Counted from the first letter of the stretch, positions 27,270 to 36,641 are shown. The stretch: 64,000 nt of DNA from Nostoc linckia z4 (GCF_002608075.1 NZ_LAHA01000006.1:54354-118353); one strand, 5' to 3'. Notes: generated by a model from the sequence alone, not told the origin. A program made the numbers and translations.

Positions 27270-28334
27270 TTGTAGACTACCGCGTTTAATTTGTTCGCTT
27301 TCAATGGCTTCAAATAAAGCACGAAAGTTGCCTTCGCCAAAACCTTGAGCTTGGAAACGGCGCTCAATGAATTCAAAGAAGAATGTCGGCTGTTCAAATA
27401 TTGGTTGGGTAAAAATTTGTAGTAATAATGGCGCGTTATTTCGTCCATCTAAAGGAGTATATTCTTGCCAATCAACGAGAATTTCTTGTTGGGCGATCGC
27501 TGCAATTTCTATATCTGATAATGGAAATTTCGGACGCTGTTTTAATTGTGTGTAATAGCTTTGGGGAACTGAAAGCAAGGATAAACCACTAGCACGAAAT
27601 TTGGCGATCGCACTTACAAGATTTGTTGTCCGCAAAGCAATATGTTGAATACCTGGCCCCCGATTTACATCTAAAAATTCCTGAATTTGCGAATTTCTAG
27701 AAGCTGGTTCATTAATTGGCAATTGGACGTTGCCGTTACGCGAAACCATCACTTGACTATGTAAAGCAGAGCGATCGGTTTTAATTTTAAATACCTGCTG
27801 TGGTTTAAAATCGAGGATGTTTTCATACCAAGCAACAGCACGTTCTAAATCGCCAATTGCCACATTCAGTACGATGTGATCTATGGCAGTAATTAAAGAA
27901 GACGCAGGGACACGGGGAGAAGGAGACGCGGTGAAAGAATCTACTCCTCTTTCTATCAATGTATGAGTCAGTCCGCCCCAAGCGGCAATTTTGCTGGACT
28001 TAACAGATATTTCGCCTACATTTTCTTCTAGTATGGGTTGTAAAACTGTGGCACCGTGGATTTTAGCATGTGCGATCGCTGCTTCTACGTCTTCCACAAC
28101 AAAGGCAACATCGGCTACGCCAGGGGGATATTGACGGAGAAATTCAGCCACCGGACTTGTGGGTAACAGTGGTGAAGACAGCAAAAAGCAGACGTTACCA
28201 CTTTTAACGACTTCCGTACAAGTATGAAATGAACTACTGTGATGGGCTGCTGCTTGAAAACCAAGATGGTTTACAAACCAATCCCGCCACTTTTTGGCGT
28301 TTTCTACATAGAAATGAACGCTATCGAGTTTCAT
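27267..28334 (-). CDS. hppD: 4-Hydroxyphenylpyruvate dioxygenase
   Basis: 355-aa non-heme iron enzyme that converts 4-hydroxyphenylpyruvate to homogentisate, for tyrosine breakdown and tocopherol/plastoquinone-type quinones. The C-terminal vicinal-oxygen-chelate half carries the iron ligands: His153 (AIDHIVLNV), His231 (GIQHIAL) and Glu321 (FFFEFIERR). The N-terminal half is the usual degenerate repeat (MKLDSVHFYV, WFVNHLGF). Residues about 133-147 (SFTASPSPRVPAS) look like translated GACACGG-type repeat DNA between the two halves. It is flanked with the SDR gene by inverted family C repeats. Confidence 0.93.
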   Translation of the reverse strand: MKLDSVHFYVENAKKWRDWFVNHLGFQAAAHHSSSFHTCTEVVKSGNVCFLLSSPLLPTSPVAEFLRQYPPGVADVAFVVEDVEAAIAHAKIHGATVLQPILEENVGEISVKSSKIAAWGGLTHTLIERGVDSFTASPSPRVPASSLITAIDHIVLNVAIGDLERAVAWYENILDFKPQQVFKIKTDRSALHSQVMVSRNGNVQLPINEPASRNSQIQEFLDVNRGPGIQHIALRTTNLVSAIAKFRASGLSLLSVPQSYYTQLKQRPKFPLSDIEIAAIAQQEILVDWQEYTPLDGRNNAPLLLQIFTQPIFEQPTFFFEFIERRFQAQGFGEGNFRALFEAIESEQIKRGSLQ

Positions 28335-28449
28335 AGTTACTGAAAATCCAGCATATCAGCTTATATATCTTTAAATTTTGCCTTTTTTGCTAAATTTTCA
28401 GGTCTTTCCCAGGCAAGAATTATGTAAGCGAACTACAATGTCTCCAGAC

Positions 28450-29154
28450 CTAAAAAAACAAATGACTATCGGGTTGAATGTTTATCTCCATTGGTACAGC
28501 TTGCGGTTCGGCAGAAAGGGCAAAGAAAATCGCATTGGCGGCAGTTTCAGCACTAAGCATTTTTTTCCGGTCTACTTTTAAGCTGACGTTATCCCAAAAA
28601 GGAGAATCTACCCCACCAAAGTAGAATAGCGTGAACTTGATACCAAAGCGCTTGAGTTCCTCTGCCATGCATTTGCTAAAACCGACAACACCAAACTTGG
28701 AAGCAGAATAAGCCGCCGCCATTCCCATTGAATGCTTGCCGAGAATTCCTACCACATTACAGATGTGACCAGACTTGTGTTTTTGCATCTCTTGGGCAGC
28801 AGCCTGAGTGGTGTAGAAACTGCCTTTTAAGTTGACATCTAACATTTTGTCTAAATCAGCAGGTTCCAGGCTATTGTAAGGCTTGAGTATGCCAGCACCA
28901 GCAGCATTCACCAAGATATCAATTTGACCAAACTCAGCAACAGTTTTTTCAATCAAAGTCTTTACTTGTTGAGGATCGGTAATATCGGTGGGAACGGTCA
29001 AAACTTGCCCTGGTAAATCAGCAGCCAGTGTGGTTAAACGCACCGCATCCCTCGCAGCCAATACAAACTTCACTTTGCTAGAAGCAAGTTTACGTGTTAA
29101 AGCTGAACCAATACCGCCGGTAGCACCGACAATAACAACGACTTTATCTTGCAT
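28450..29154 (-). CDS. Short-chain dehydrogenase/reductase
   Basis: 234-aa NAD(P)-dependent SDR. The cofactor motif GATGGIG is at about 10-16, NAAGAG at about 84-89, the catalytic YSASK at about 150-154, and a Ser (VVGILGKHS region) precedes it. The fold and length are standard for classical SDRs. The substrate cannot be told from the sequence. It lies upstream of hppD on the same strand with a 115-bp gap, so co-transcription is possible. SDR 3-oxoacyl-type or sugar-type specificity is not assigned. Confidence 0.88.
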   Translation of the reverse strand: MQDKVVVIVGATGGIGSALTRKLASSKVKFVLAARDAVRLTTLAADLPGQVLTVPTDITDPQQVKTLIEKTVAEFGQIDILVNAAGAGILKPYNSLEPADLDKMLDVNLKGSFYTTQAAAQEMQKHKSGHICNVVGILGKHSMGMAAAYSASKFGVVGFSKCMAEELKRFGIKFTLFYFGGVDSPFWDNVSLKVDRKKMLSAETAANAIFFALSAEPQAVPMEINIQPDSHLFF

Positions 29155-29668
29155 TTTAATATTTACATTTCTTCACATCTTTTTACATAATACTGAATTA
29201 TGAACTCAAGAGGCACTCTTGTGGTCAAAGGGATACATGTTAATGGTTCGACAAGCTCACCAACCGGGGAAAGGTTAAAATACCAAACATATACCCCCTT
29301 TTCCGGACTTCTGTAAGAAGTCTAATACATACGTCAGTCATCAGAATACGGGAAAGTTATTTTGTGCGACTGGCGGATAGCTTGCTTAGCTATAGTAATC
29401 CGATTTGATTCCTGAAATTATCTGCGTAGGTAGGGAACAGGGAATAGGGAACAGGGAACAGAAAAGAAGGGTATAGATGTGTACTGAATCTTGTTCAAAA
29501 ATCAAATAGGAGTCCTATATCAGTGGCGGGTCTGAATCCCCCACTGAAAGATTGCTGAATTCTGTATTCTTCTTCAATTTCTGAAAAACTCAATACACTT
29601 CGTACTCTGTTTTTCCTGTTGTCTGTTTCCTATCTACACAAGTAAATTTTTCTCATCAAACCAAATTT
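29155..29668. other. Gap upstream of the SDR gene
   Basis: 514 bp holding a reverse family C repeat (29211-29324), GGGAACAGGGAATAGG units (29434-29460), and otherwise AT-rich DNA. No gene was supported. Confidence 0.45.
29211..29324 (-). repeat. Dispersed TIR repeat, family C copy 4 (reverse)
   Basis: About 114 bp in the opposite orientation to copy 3. On the minus strand it starts TAGACTTCTTACAGAAGTCCGG and ends near CCCTTTGACCACAAGAGTGCC. It shares with copy 3 GGTTGGTGAGCTTGTCGAACC and the ACCATTAACATG segment. Its outer end is degenerate. Confidence 0.7.
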
Positions 29669-30961
29669 CTATTGCAGCATTACCTCATAGTCTTTGCCAT
29701 TTGGTTTTAATACAAATGTAGAAGATGATTCTAAATATTTGGTAAAACTAGAACCTAATTTTAGCTTTTTTAGAATTGAAGTAGGAGATATTCCTGTTAT
29801 TTTTTGTATCTCTGTACCTAGTTTAGATACAGATAATTTAGTTTGAGGAGAATTGATTTGAAACTCTCGAATTATTTTTAATAAAAATTTATCTAATGTC
29901 TGGCGATCGCCAATTTGAATAAACTTGTCTTCTTTCTCTAGTTTAATGTTAATCGATTGTGTAGATAATTCATCTTGAGGATAAATTGCTTCTGCAATTT
30001 CTGGAGGATGTTGATGAATGTTAGTATTGAGATTACGCCTTTCTTCAAATAAATTCGCAATAGTGGCTAAATTTTGTAATTTCGTATTGATTGAATTTTG
30101 TTCATTTTTAATTAAATCCTGAATTTCTGCAACTACTTGTTGCAAAGATGGAATTTCTCTGGCTATTGTTATAGAATAATGAGTTAAGTTACCAGTATTT
30201 CTGTTTTCTATATGCAAAGTTTGTCCTTGTCTACGCACCCAATAAACAATCAAGCCTTGATTTTGCAGTTCGTTACAGAGGTGAACTAAAATTCCATCGC
30301 CAGAACAGACAAAAATTTCTTTAACTGTGGGATATGAGCGTAATATAGAAGCACCAAATCCAATCATTTTAGCATCAGCACTATCCTTACCTCCAGGCAC
30401 ATGAATCAGTTGATAGCCACGCTTATACAGTTCAATATCGTGCTTACCAATACTGGGATTTCTCCAATTAGCAAATGCTAATTTAACTTCCAGTGCATAC
30501 TCACATATACTCGCTAAAAATAATTCAGAATTAATATCTAATTTTAAATTTTCCGCGTCTAAAAGTAAAAGAGAAATTTTTGTTTCTAATTGATGTTTCT
30601 GTTTGCTTTCCTGTTTTGGGTGAAGTTTTTGAATAAATTGGTTAAAAGTATCAGATTCTAGCAAATCTGGGGATAATAAAATTTTCCTTAGTTCTTCAGC
30701 AAAAAGCGAACTAAAAGAACTAAGGCTTATTTCTGTCAATTTTTCTTCTATTGGTAGTTTTTTTGCTAAAGCAATTTCTGTAGCTTCAGCCACAGTTGAT
30801 TTAGTATGTCCATTACTATTAGCAATCAAATCACTTTCTACCAAAGGAGAAAGTATTGGTTCAAGGAATTGTTTACCACAGTTTTTGCACAGGTAATTCT
30901 GCTTGCCATTCCGACGACCATTTTTACGATATGAAGTAGATTCGCACCGGGGACATTTCAT
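29669..30961 (-). CDS. Zinc ribbon / NYN nuclease-like / OST-HTH protein
   Basis: 430-aa protein with an unusual domain order. Residues 1-35 are a zinc ribbon (C3, C6, C25, C28; CPRC...CKNCGKQF) like those of IS1-type transposases. Residues about 128-250 resemble an NYN (PIN-like) ribonuclease domain: LLLLDAENLKLD with Asp135, KDSADAKM with Asp193/Asp196, and CSGDGILVHL with Asp222 supply the acidic metal site. After a helical linker, residues about 352-415 resemble an OST-HTH/LOTUS domain, often RNA-binding. An RNA-processing or RNA-decay role is inferred. It stands alone between hppD-SDR and the pst cluster. Confidence 0.82.
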   Translation of the reverse strand: MKCPRCESTSYRKNGRRNGKQNYLCKNCGKQFLEPILSPLVESDLIANSNGHTKSTVAEATEIALAKKLPIEEKLTEISLSSFSSLFAEELRKILLSPDLLESDTFNQFIQKLHPKQESKQKHQLETKISLLLLDAENLKLDINSELFLASICEYALEVKLAFANWRNPSIGKHDIELYKRGYQLIHVPGGKDSADAKMIGFGASILRSYPTVKEIFVCSGDGILVHLCNELQNQGLIVYWVRRQGQTLHIENRNTGNLTHYSITIAREIPSLQQVVAEIQDLIKNEQNSINTKLQNLATIANLFEERRNLNTNIHQHPPEIAEAIYPQDELSTQSINIKLEKEDKFIQIGDRQTLDKFLLKIIREFQINSPQTKLSVSKLGTEIQKITGISPTSILKKLKLGSSFTKYLESSSTFVLKPNGKDYEVMLQ

Positions 30962-31111
30962 TTTTTATTGAGGTGGTCTAAAGCAGATACTCTTCTTAAG
31001 TTTATATTATAAAAAATTATCTTCGCTTAAATTAGTATTGCCCAACACAAGAAAAACTCAAAACTCGTGGAAATTAAATTACAGTCATTTGTTTTGATTT
31101 TTAGCCAAATT

Positions 31112-31891
31112 TTAATTGATGCGGGCAAAAACGTAATCGCGGGTACGGGAATCAAGGGGATTTGTAAAAATTTTATTTGTAGTACCAAATTCAACCATTT
31201 GAGTAATCCGATTTTCATTGCTGTGAAAGAAAGCCGTAAAATCAGACAGGCGAGTCACTTGTTGCATGTTGTGGGTGACAATTACAATTGTCAACTCAGA
31301 GCGCAAGCTCTGAATCAGATTTTCAATTTGCATACTACCAATAGGATCGAGACCCGAACAAGGTTCATCCATTAATAAAACTTTTGGTTTAACTGCCAAA
31401 GCGCGGGCAATACATAATCTTTGTTGTTGTCCTCCAGAAAGTTCTAAAGCAGATTTGTGCAATTTATTTTTCAGTTCATCCCAAAGTTCCGCAGCTTTAA
31501 TGGCAGATTCGACAATTGCATCTAATTCTACTTTCGGATGCCATCCAACTAATTTCACACCATAGGCAACATTATCATAAACGCTCATAGGAAAAAGATT
31601 TGGCTTAGGAAAAACCATACTAATTTGGCGACGTAATCTACTTAAATTGACACGACGCTCATAAATATTTTGTCCATAAAATTCTACTCTTCCTTCAACA
31701 GTTACCTCTGCTTCTAATTCATTCATCCGATTTAACGATTTAAGAAAAGTAGACTTGCCACAACCACTAGAACCAATAATTGCCGTGATTTGGTTTTGGT
31801 AAATATCCATTGACACACCTTCAACTATCTTTTGAGTCTCGTAATAGAAGCTGAAGTTTTTGACTCTGATGGCTGAAATTAGTTTACTCAT
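31112..31891 (-). CDS. pstB2: Phosphate ABC transporter ATPase, second PstB paralogue
   Basis: 259-aa ATP-binding subunit for high-affinity phosphate import, the last gene of the pst cluster. Walker A GSSGCGKST (40-48), signature LSGGQQQR and Walker B VLLMDEP are intact. The Q-loop Gln, which in the neighbouring PstB is Q95 of MVFQKPN, is Pro here (MVFPKPN, P95). That change should weaken coupling to the permease, so its activity is doubtful. It shares most other positions with the copy at 32165, implying tandem duplication. The start at 31891 is chosen over one at 31924 to match the paralogue's N-terminus. Confidence 0.9.
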   Translation of the reverse strand: MSKLISAIRVKNFSFYYETQKIVEGVSMDIYQNQITAIIGSSGCGKSTFLKSLNRMNELEAEVTVEGRVEFYGQNIYERRVNLSRLRRQISMVFPKPNLFPMSVYDNVAYGVKLVGWHPKVELDAIVESAIKAAELWDELKNKLHKSALELSGGQQQRLCIARALAVKPKVLLMDEPCSGLDPIGSMQIENLIQSLRSELTIVIVTHNMQQVTRLSDFTAFFHSNENRITQMVEFGTTNKIFTNPLDSRTRDYVFARIN

Positions 31892-32164
31892 ATTCCCAAA
31901 ACGTGTGAAACAATACTTGACCAAGTAAGGTATTACAAATCAGCAGTGCTGTTTCACTATGTTACTCCTAAAAGGAGAACTTCATGGAAAATACGTAAGT
32001 ATATAGTAAATATATAGCAAATATACCGTTAGTAAACGTTTATATTAAATTATGTCGCAAAAATCATTGTTGAGAAAATGAGGGAGGTGGGGAGATGGGG
32101 AGATGGGGAGATGGGGAGCTGGGGAGAATAGTTAATGACCAATGACTAATGACTAATTGACTTT
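31892..32164. repeat. Gap between the two pstB genes with GATGGGGA repeats
   Basis: 273 bp. Five GATGGGGA/GAGCTGGGGA octamers lie at about 32088-32128, followed by ATGACCAATGACTAATGAC units. At 31974-31992 a strong AAAGGAG precedes a five-codon frame (ATG ... TAA) on the plus strand, not called a gene. Confidence 0.6.
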
Positions 32165-32944
32165 TTACCCAAAACGTCCTGAAATGTAGTCGCGGGTGCG
32201 GGGGTCGATTGGGTTGTTGAAGATTTGTTCTGTAGCGCCAAATTCAATCATTTGACCAATTCGACTTTCATCGGTGCTAAAGAAAGCTGTAAAATCAGAG
32301 ACGCGAGCAGCTTGCTGCATGTTATGGGTAACGATCGCAATGGTCAACTGAGACCGCAAACTATGGATTAGTTCTTCAACTTTCATGGTGGCGATGGGGT
32401 CAAGAGCTGAGCAAGGCTCATCCATCAACAGAACTTTGGGTTTGACTGCTAAAGCACGCGCAATACATAATCTTTGTTGTTGACCGCCAGAAAGCCCTAA
32501 AGCCGATTTATCTAACTTATCTTTAACTTCATCCCACAAAGCAGCGCTATGAAGTGCAGACTCGACAATTTCATCTAGTTCTACTTTTGGATATCTACCT
32601 GCTATTCTGATGCCGTAGGCAACATTTTCATAAATGCTGATGGGAAAAGGATTCGGTTTTTGAAATACCATACCAATTTGGCGGCGTAATCTATTGATAT
32701 TGACACGAGGAGCATAAATATTTTGACCAAAAAATTCCACCTCGCCTTCAACTTTTACAGGCCCTTCTAATTCACTGATGCGATTCAAAACTTTAATGAA
32801 GGTAGATTTGCCGCAACCACTAGGGCCGATTATTGCTGTGACATGATTTCGATAAATATCTATTGATATATTTTCGATCGCTTTAATTGTGCCATAGTAA
32901 AAATTGATATTTTTTACTTTGATAGCTGGAATTAGTTGACTCAT
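32165..32944 (-). CDS. pstB: Phosphate ABC transporter ATPase PstB
   Basis: 259-aa ATPase powering the PstSCAB phosphate importer. It has Walker [10 protein letters not shown] (40-48), the Q-loop [11 protein letters not shown] (Q95), the signature LSGGQQQR, Walker B VLLMDEP and the H-loop IVTHNMQQA. All key residues are present, unlike in the downstream paralogue. It lies 85 bp after pstA on the same strand, as in other pst operons. Confidence 0.96.
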   Translation of the reverse strand: MSQLIPAIKVKNINFYYGTIKAIENISIDIYRNHVTAIIGPSGCGKSTFIKVLNRISELEGPVKVEGEVEFFGQNIYAPRVNINRLRRQIGMVFQKPNPFPISIYENVAYGIRIAGRYPKVELDEIVESALHSAALWDEVKDKLDKSALGLSGGQQQRLCIARALAVKPKVLLMDEPCSALDPIATMKVEELIHSLRSQLTIAIVTHNMQQAARVSDFTAFFSTDESRIGQMIEFGATEQIFNNPIDPRTRDYISGRFG

Positions 32945-33029
32945 AAATTGCCCAAGTGCGAAATAAAATTTTTTAAACAGAATTCAGAAGTAAAAATGGG
33001 ATTTGCCCGTTCTCAATAATGACTTCTGT

Positions 33030-33920
33030 TCATTTAATTTTTCTCTTGCTAATAACTACGCGAGAAATAATACTGACACATAAAATTAAACCCAATAAAA
33101 TTATTGCAGTAGTCCAGACTAATTGATTTTTTTCTGGGTCTGGGTCGTTGTAGAGATTAAAAATTAGTACTGGTAAGGAAGCTGTTGGACTTAACAAACC
33201 TTCCGACCAATCTAAACTAAATAATGCAGTAAAAAGTAAGGGCGCTGTTTCACCAGCAGCACGAGATATGGCTAATAAAATTCCTGTAGTGATTCCAGGA
33301 GTTGCCGCAGTAACAACGATGCGAAAGGTAGTTTGAAAACGAGTTCCACCTAAAGCAGCAGAGGCGAGACGTTGAGATGTGGGAATAAGTTTTAAGGATT
33401 CTTCTGTTGTTAATATAATTACTGGTAGCATAATCACAGCTAAGGCAAAACCACCTGCGATCGCGCTAAATCCTTTTGTTGCCAAAACGATTATACCGTA
33501 AGCAAATATTCCTACAACAATTGAAGGTACACCTGTAAGAATATTAGTGATAAAACGAACGAGATTAGCAATTGGATTAGTTTGACCGAATTCTGCCAAG
33601 AAAATTCCTGTCATTACTCCTGTGGGTATGCTGAAAAAAGCACCAATAGTTACCATAGTTATGGTTCCTATAATGGCATTGCCGAACCCATTATCAATTA
33701 CTGTTTTGATAAAAACTTCCCATTTAATTCCAGATATGCCTCGAAGGAAAATTTCCCATAAAATTGATAATAAAGGAATGAGTGCCAGAGTTGTGAATCC
33801 AAAGGCGATCGCATTCATTAAATAGGTAAATATTACTCGTTCTTTTGGTAGAGGACTACATAATTCTTTTATTATAGATTCATCATTTTCAGGTTCGATA
33901 TAATCATTCATATTGCTCAC
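33030..33920 (-). CDS. pstA: Phosphate ABC transporter permease PstA
   Basis: 296-aa inner-membrane permease with about six helices. After a cytosolic N-terminal stretch, the first helix is near 36-60. The ABC-permease coupling loop (EESLKLIPTSQRLASAALGGTRFQT) lies at about 174-198. ITTGILLAISRAAGETAPLLFTA is characteristic of PstA. It forms the channel with PstC. It is followed 85 bp downstream by pstB and preceded by pstC after a small gap, in the same direction. Confidence 0.95.
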   Translation of the reverse strand: MSNMNDYIEPENDESIIKELCSPLPKERVIFTYLMNAIAFGFTTLALIPLLSILWEIFLRGISGIKWEVFIKTVIDNGFGNAIIGTITMVTIGAFFSIPTGVMTGIFLAEFGQTNPIANLVRFITNILTGVPSIVVGIFAYGIIVLATKGFSAIAGGFALAVIMLPVIILTTEESLKLIPTSQRLASAALGGTRFQTTFRIVVTAATPGITTGILLAISRAAGETAPLLFTALFSLDWSEGLLSPTASLPVLIFNLYNDPDPEKNQLVWTTAIILLGLILCVSIISRVVISKRKIK

Positions 33921-34007
33921 AACTTTTAATTTTTAACAAAACCCTCAATCCACAGTAAGCACCAAGAATTAATTCTGAATTCTGGATTCTCAATTCTGAA
34001 TTCTTAT

Positions 34008-35009
34008 TCAATTATTTTTGCTAGCAAACCACCTGACTAATAATACAGCCCCAATATTTACAGTTAAAGTCAAGGCAAATAAAATTAATCCCAAATAACT
34101 TAAAGCACCAATATGTAATCCTGGTTCGGCTTCAGCAAATTCATTCGCTAATACAGAGGGAATTGTATAAGCCGGATCGAGTAAAGAAGCACTAATTTGA
34201 GCAGAATTACCAATTACCATAGTGACAGCCATTGTTTCACCCAAAGCACGTCCTAAAGCCAGCATTGCTGCACTGACTATTCCTGAAAATCCAGCCGGTA
34301 GCAACACTCGAAAAATTGTTTCCCAACGAGTACCACCTAAAGCCATAGATGCGCTGCGTAATTCTTTCGGTATGGCAAGTAATACATCACGAGTAATTGC
34401 TGCCATTGTTGGCAAAATCATGATGGCTAGAATAATTCCAGCAGTCAACATATTTGTGCCTACAGGGTCTTGTGTATTAAATATTGGGATGAATTTGAAA
34501 GTGTTACCTAGCAATTTTTCAAAAGGTTCTAAAACTGGAATAAAGCTAAAAATAGCCCATAAACCAATAATTACACTGGGAATAGCAGCGATTAATTCCA
34601 CAACCAATGCTAAGGTTGTTCGTACAGATGTTGGTAAGAAATTTTCACTAGTTACTAAAGCAACTGCAATTCCCACTGGTACTGCTAATAAAATAGCGAT
34701 CGCGCTACTTACTAGAGTTCCATAAATATAAGGTAATGCACCAAAAATTTGATTACCTGTATCCCAATCTTGACCCCATAAAAACCCGACTCCGAACTGT
34801 TTAATTGCTGGTAGGGCTTCTTTGTAAATTACCCAACTCATGAGAAATAATACAGCAAAAGTAACCACGGCAAAAAAGTATACTAGCCGTGTAAATCCTT
34901 GGTCAAACCAAAAATTTTTACCACTAATAGCTGTCAAATCGATGTTTTCATCATCTAAATTCGATTCAAATGATGAATTTTTGTCGGCTGGTTCTGATGA
35001 ATTTGCCAT
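34008..35009 (-). CDS. pstC: Phosphate ABC transporter permease PstC
   Basis: 333-aa permease with six helices after a roughly 35-residue acidic N-terminal extension. The coupling loop (AIPKELRSASMALGGTRWET) and the adjacent ALGRALGETMAVTMVIGN motif match PstC. It pairs with PstA to form the phosphate pore. It lies 523 bp downstream of pstS, a gap that contains a MITE-like element, and 87 bp upstream of pstA. Confidence 0.95.
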   Translation of the reverse strand: MANSSEPADKNSSFESNLDDENIDLTAISGKNFWFDQGFTRLVYFFAVVTFAVLFLMSWVIYKEALPAIKQFGVGFLWGQDWDTGNQIFGALPYIYGTLVSSAIAILLAVPVGIAVALVTSENFLPTSVRTTLALVVELIAAIPSVIIGLWAIFSFIPVLEPFEKLLGNTFKFIPIFNTQDPVGTNMLTAGIILAIMILPTMAAITRDVLLAIPKELRSASMALGGTRWETIFRVLLPAGFSGIVSAAMLALGRALGETMAVTMVIGNSAQISASLLDPAYTIPSVLANEFAEAEPGLHIGALSYLGLILFALTLTVNIGAVLLVRWFASKNN

Positions 35010-35532
35010 GACAAACTAATAAAATAGATTTTTGGATGTGAGCATAGTAGACAATAAGGCAATAAGCAACAGCGATGAAGTTATTTATCAAGTAAAAATC
35101 AATTATTCCTGTTAAGGTGTTGACTGTTGACTGTTGACGGTTCACAGTCAAAAACAGCATTTTTACTTAATAAATATTCTCTAAAACTTTCACTGCAACA
35201 ACGGTATCTTAATAAAAATCATTTCCAGGTAAAACCTGGAAACGAAAACTTAGGAACAAAATTCACCAGAATCAGAAGCCATAATTTGAAGACTTACGCA
35301 AGTAGCATATTATTTTAAGTTTGTAGTAAGGACTTTAGTCCTTAAAATCAGGGCTGTTTGCGGAGCATTCCCGTAGAGTAGCCCTTACTACAAGCAAAAA
35401 GTTTTGTTTTTTGTGACACTTGCATAAGTCCTGAATTTATCAAGAGGATATGATGATGACTAGATTTATTCGTCAATTTATCTCCTGATTTTTTAAATAT
35501 TGTGACTCCTGAATTTTACATAAAACTAGCAA
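35010..35532. other. pstS-pstC intergenic region
   Basis: 523 bp, unusually long for this operon. It holds TTGACTGTTGACTGTTGACGG repeats (35119-35143), a short palindrome (TCCAGGTAAAACCTGGA at 35224-35240) and a 144-bp TIR element (35289-35432). pstC-distal transcription may be separated from pstS by these. Confidence 0.55.
35289..35432 (+). mobile_element. MITE-like element, family A copy 1
   Basis: Terminal inverted repeat GACTTACGCAAGT (35291-35303) and ACTTGCATAAGTC (35418-35430), one mismatch. The interior carries GTTTGTAGTAAGGACTTTAG and AGCCCTTACTACAAGC, themselves partly complementary, and TTTTTTGTGACACTTGC at the right end. No coding capacity. A second copy in reverse orientation is at 62373. 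This copy contains an additional 20-30 bp palindrome (GTTTGCGGAGCATTCCCG region). Confidence 0.7.
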
Positions 35533-36576
35533 TTAAGGCTTGACATTGCTATTCACTGTTTGAAGTACGCGATTTGCAATTTCAGATGGAATTTTGGTGT
35601 AGTTTAGGTCATCATTATACTGTTGACCGTCTTTCAATACCCAATTTATCCATTTCTTGATGGCATCAGATTTGGCAGCATTGGCATACTGTTTGTAAAC
35701 CACGATCCAAGTAAGACCGACAATAGGATAACCTTGACTTGGATCTCCCACAAAAACGCGGTAGTTATCTGGAAAATTCACACTAGCCAAAGCTGCGTTT
35801 GCAGATTGTAAAGAAGGAGCAACAAATTGTCCTTGCTTGTTTTGGATCTGTGCTGATTTCAGGTTATTTTTGAGAGCGTAGGCATATTCAACATAACCAA
35901 TAGAACCAGGAGTGCGAGCTACTAAAGCTGCAACGCCAGGATTACCTTTACCTTTAAGGACGTTTGGAAGAGTCCATTTTGGTGCAGTATTAGCTCCAAC
36001 TCTGCCTTTAAAATAACCATTGATTGAACTTAAATGGTTAGTAAAAATAAAAGTTGTACCGCTACCATCGGCGCGAACAACAAATTTAATTGGTTGATTT
36101 GGTAGATTTACACCAGGATTATCAGCTTTAATTTTCGCATCATTCCAATTAGTAATTTGCCCTGCAAAAATCGCTGGTAATGTAGTGCGGGATAATTTAA
36201 GATTGTTAACTCCTGGAAGATTATAAACCACAGAGACTGCACCGCCGGCTGTGGGTACTAAGATTACACCGTTCTTGACTTTAGCGATTTCATCATCTTT
36301 CATTGCAGCATCACTACCACCAAAGTCAACAGTTCCAGCAATTACTTGACGAATACCGCCACCACTACCAATTCCTTGATAGTTAATTTTTAAGTCTGGA
36401 TATTTCTTCTTAACTTCACGAGCATACCGTTCGTAAAGTGGAGCCGGAAAAGTTGCTCCTGCACCGTTGATGGTTTGAGCTTGTACGATGTTACCAAACA
36501 TTGGACTTAGTGCAACAGAAGTTGTCACCAATGAAGTAGCAACGACACGATTCAAGATGCTGGTCGAAAAAATCAT
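35533..36576 (-). CDS. pstS: Phosphate-binding protein PstS
   Basis: 347-aa periplasmic receptor that captures phosphate for the PstCAB importer. An N-terminal signal peptide (about 1-33, ending near VQA) precedes NGAGATFPAPLYERY, the family's opening motif, then GSGGGIRQV, DFGGSDAAM and RADGSGTTFIFTNHLS, whose Ser/Thr/Asp residues bind phosphate. It is the first gene of the cluster; a Pho-box-like repeat lies 66-95 bp upstream of its start codon. An AGAGG ribosome-binding site precedes the start. Confidence 0.97.
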   Translation of the reverse strand: MIFSTSILNRVVATSLVTTSVALSPMFGNIVQAQTINGAGATFPAPLYERYAREVKKKYPDLKINYQGIGSGGGIRQVIAGTVDFGGSDAAMKDDEIAKVKNGVILVPTAGGAVSVVYNLPGVNNLKLSRTTLPAIFAGQITNWNDAKIKADNPGVNLPNQPIKFVVRADGSGTTFIFTNHLSSINGYFKGRVGANTAPKWTLPNVLKGKGNPGVAALVARTPGSIGYVEYAYALKNNLKSAQIQNKQGQFVAPSLQSANAALASVNFPDNYRVFVGDPSQGYPIVGLTWIVVYKQYANAAKSDAIKKWINWVLKDGQQYNDDLNYTKIPSEIANRVLQTVNSNVKP

Positions 36577-36641
36577 ATTACCTCTGATTAAAGGAATATT
36601 CTACTGCTGTAATCACAACCTTAAATAAGCTAAATTTCTGA

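Noticed and set aside
31974..31994. Strong AAAGGAG followed by a five-codon frame (ATG to TAA) on the plus strand between the pstB genes
   Set aside because: Too short to support as a gene or leader peptide; there is no gene on the plus strand downstream that it could regulate.
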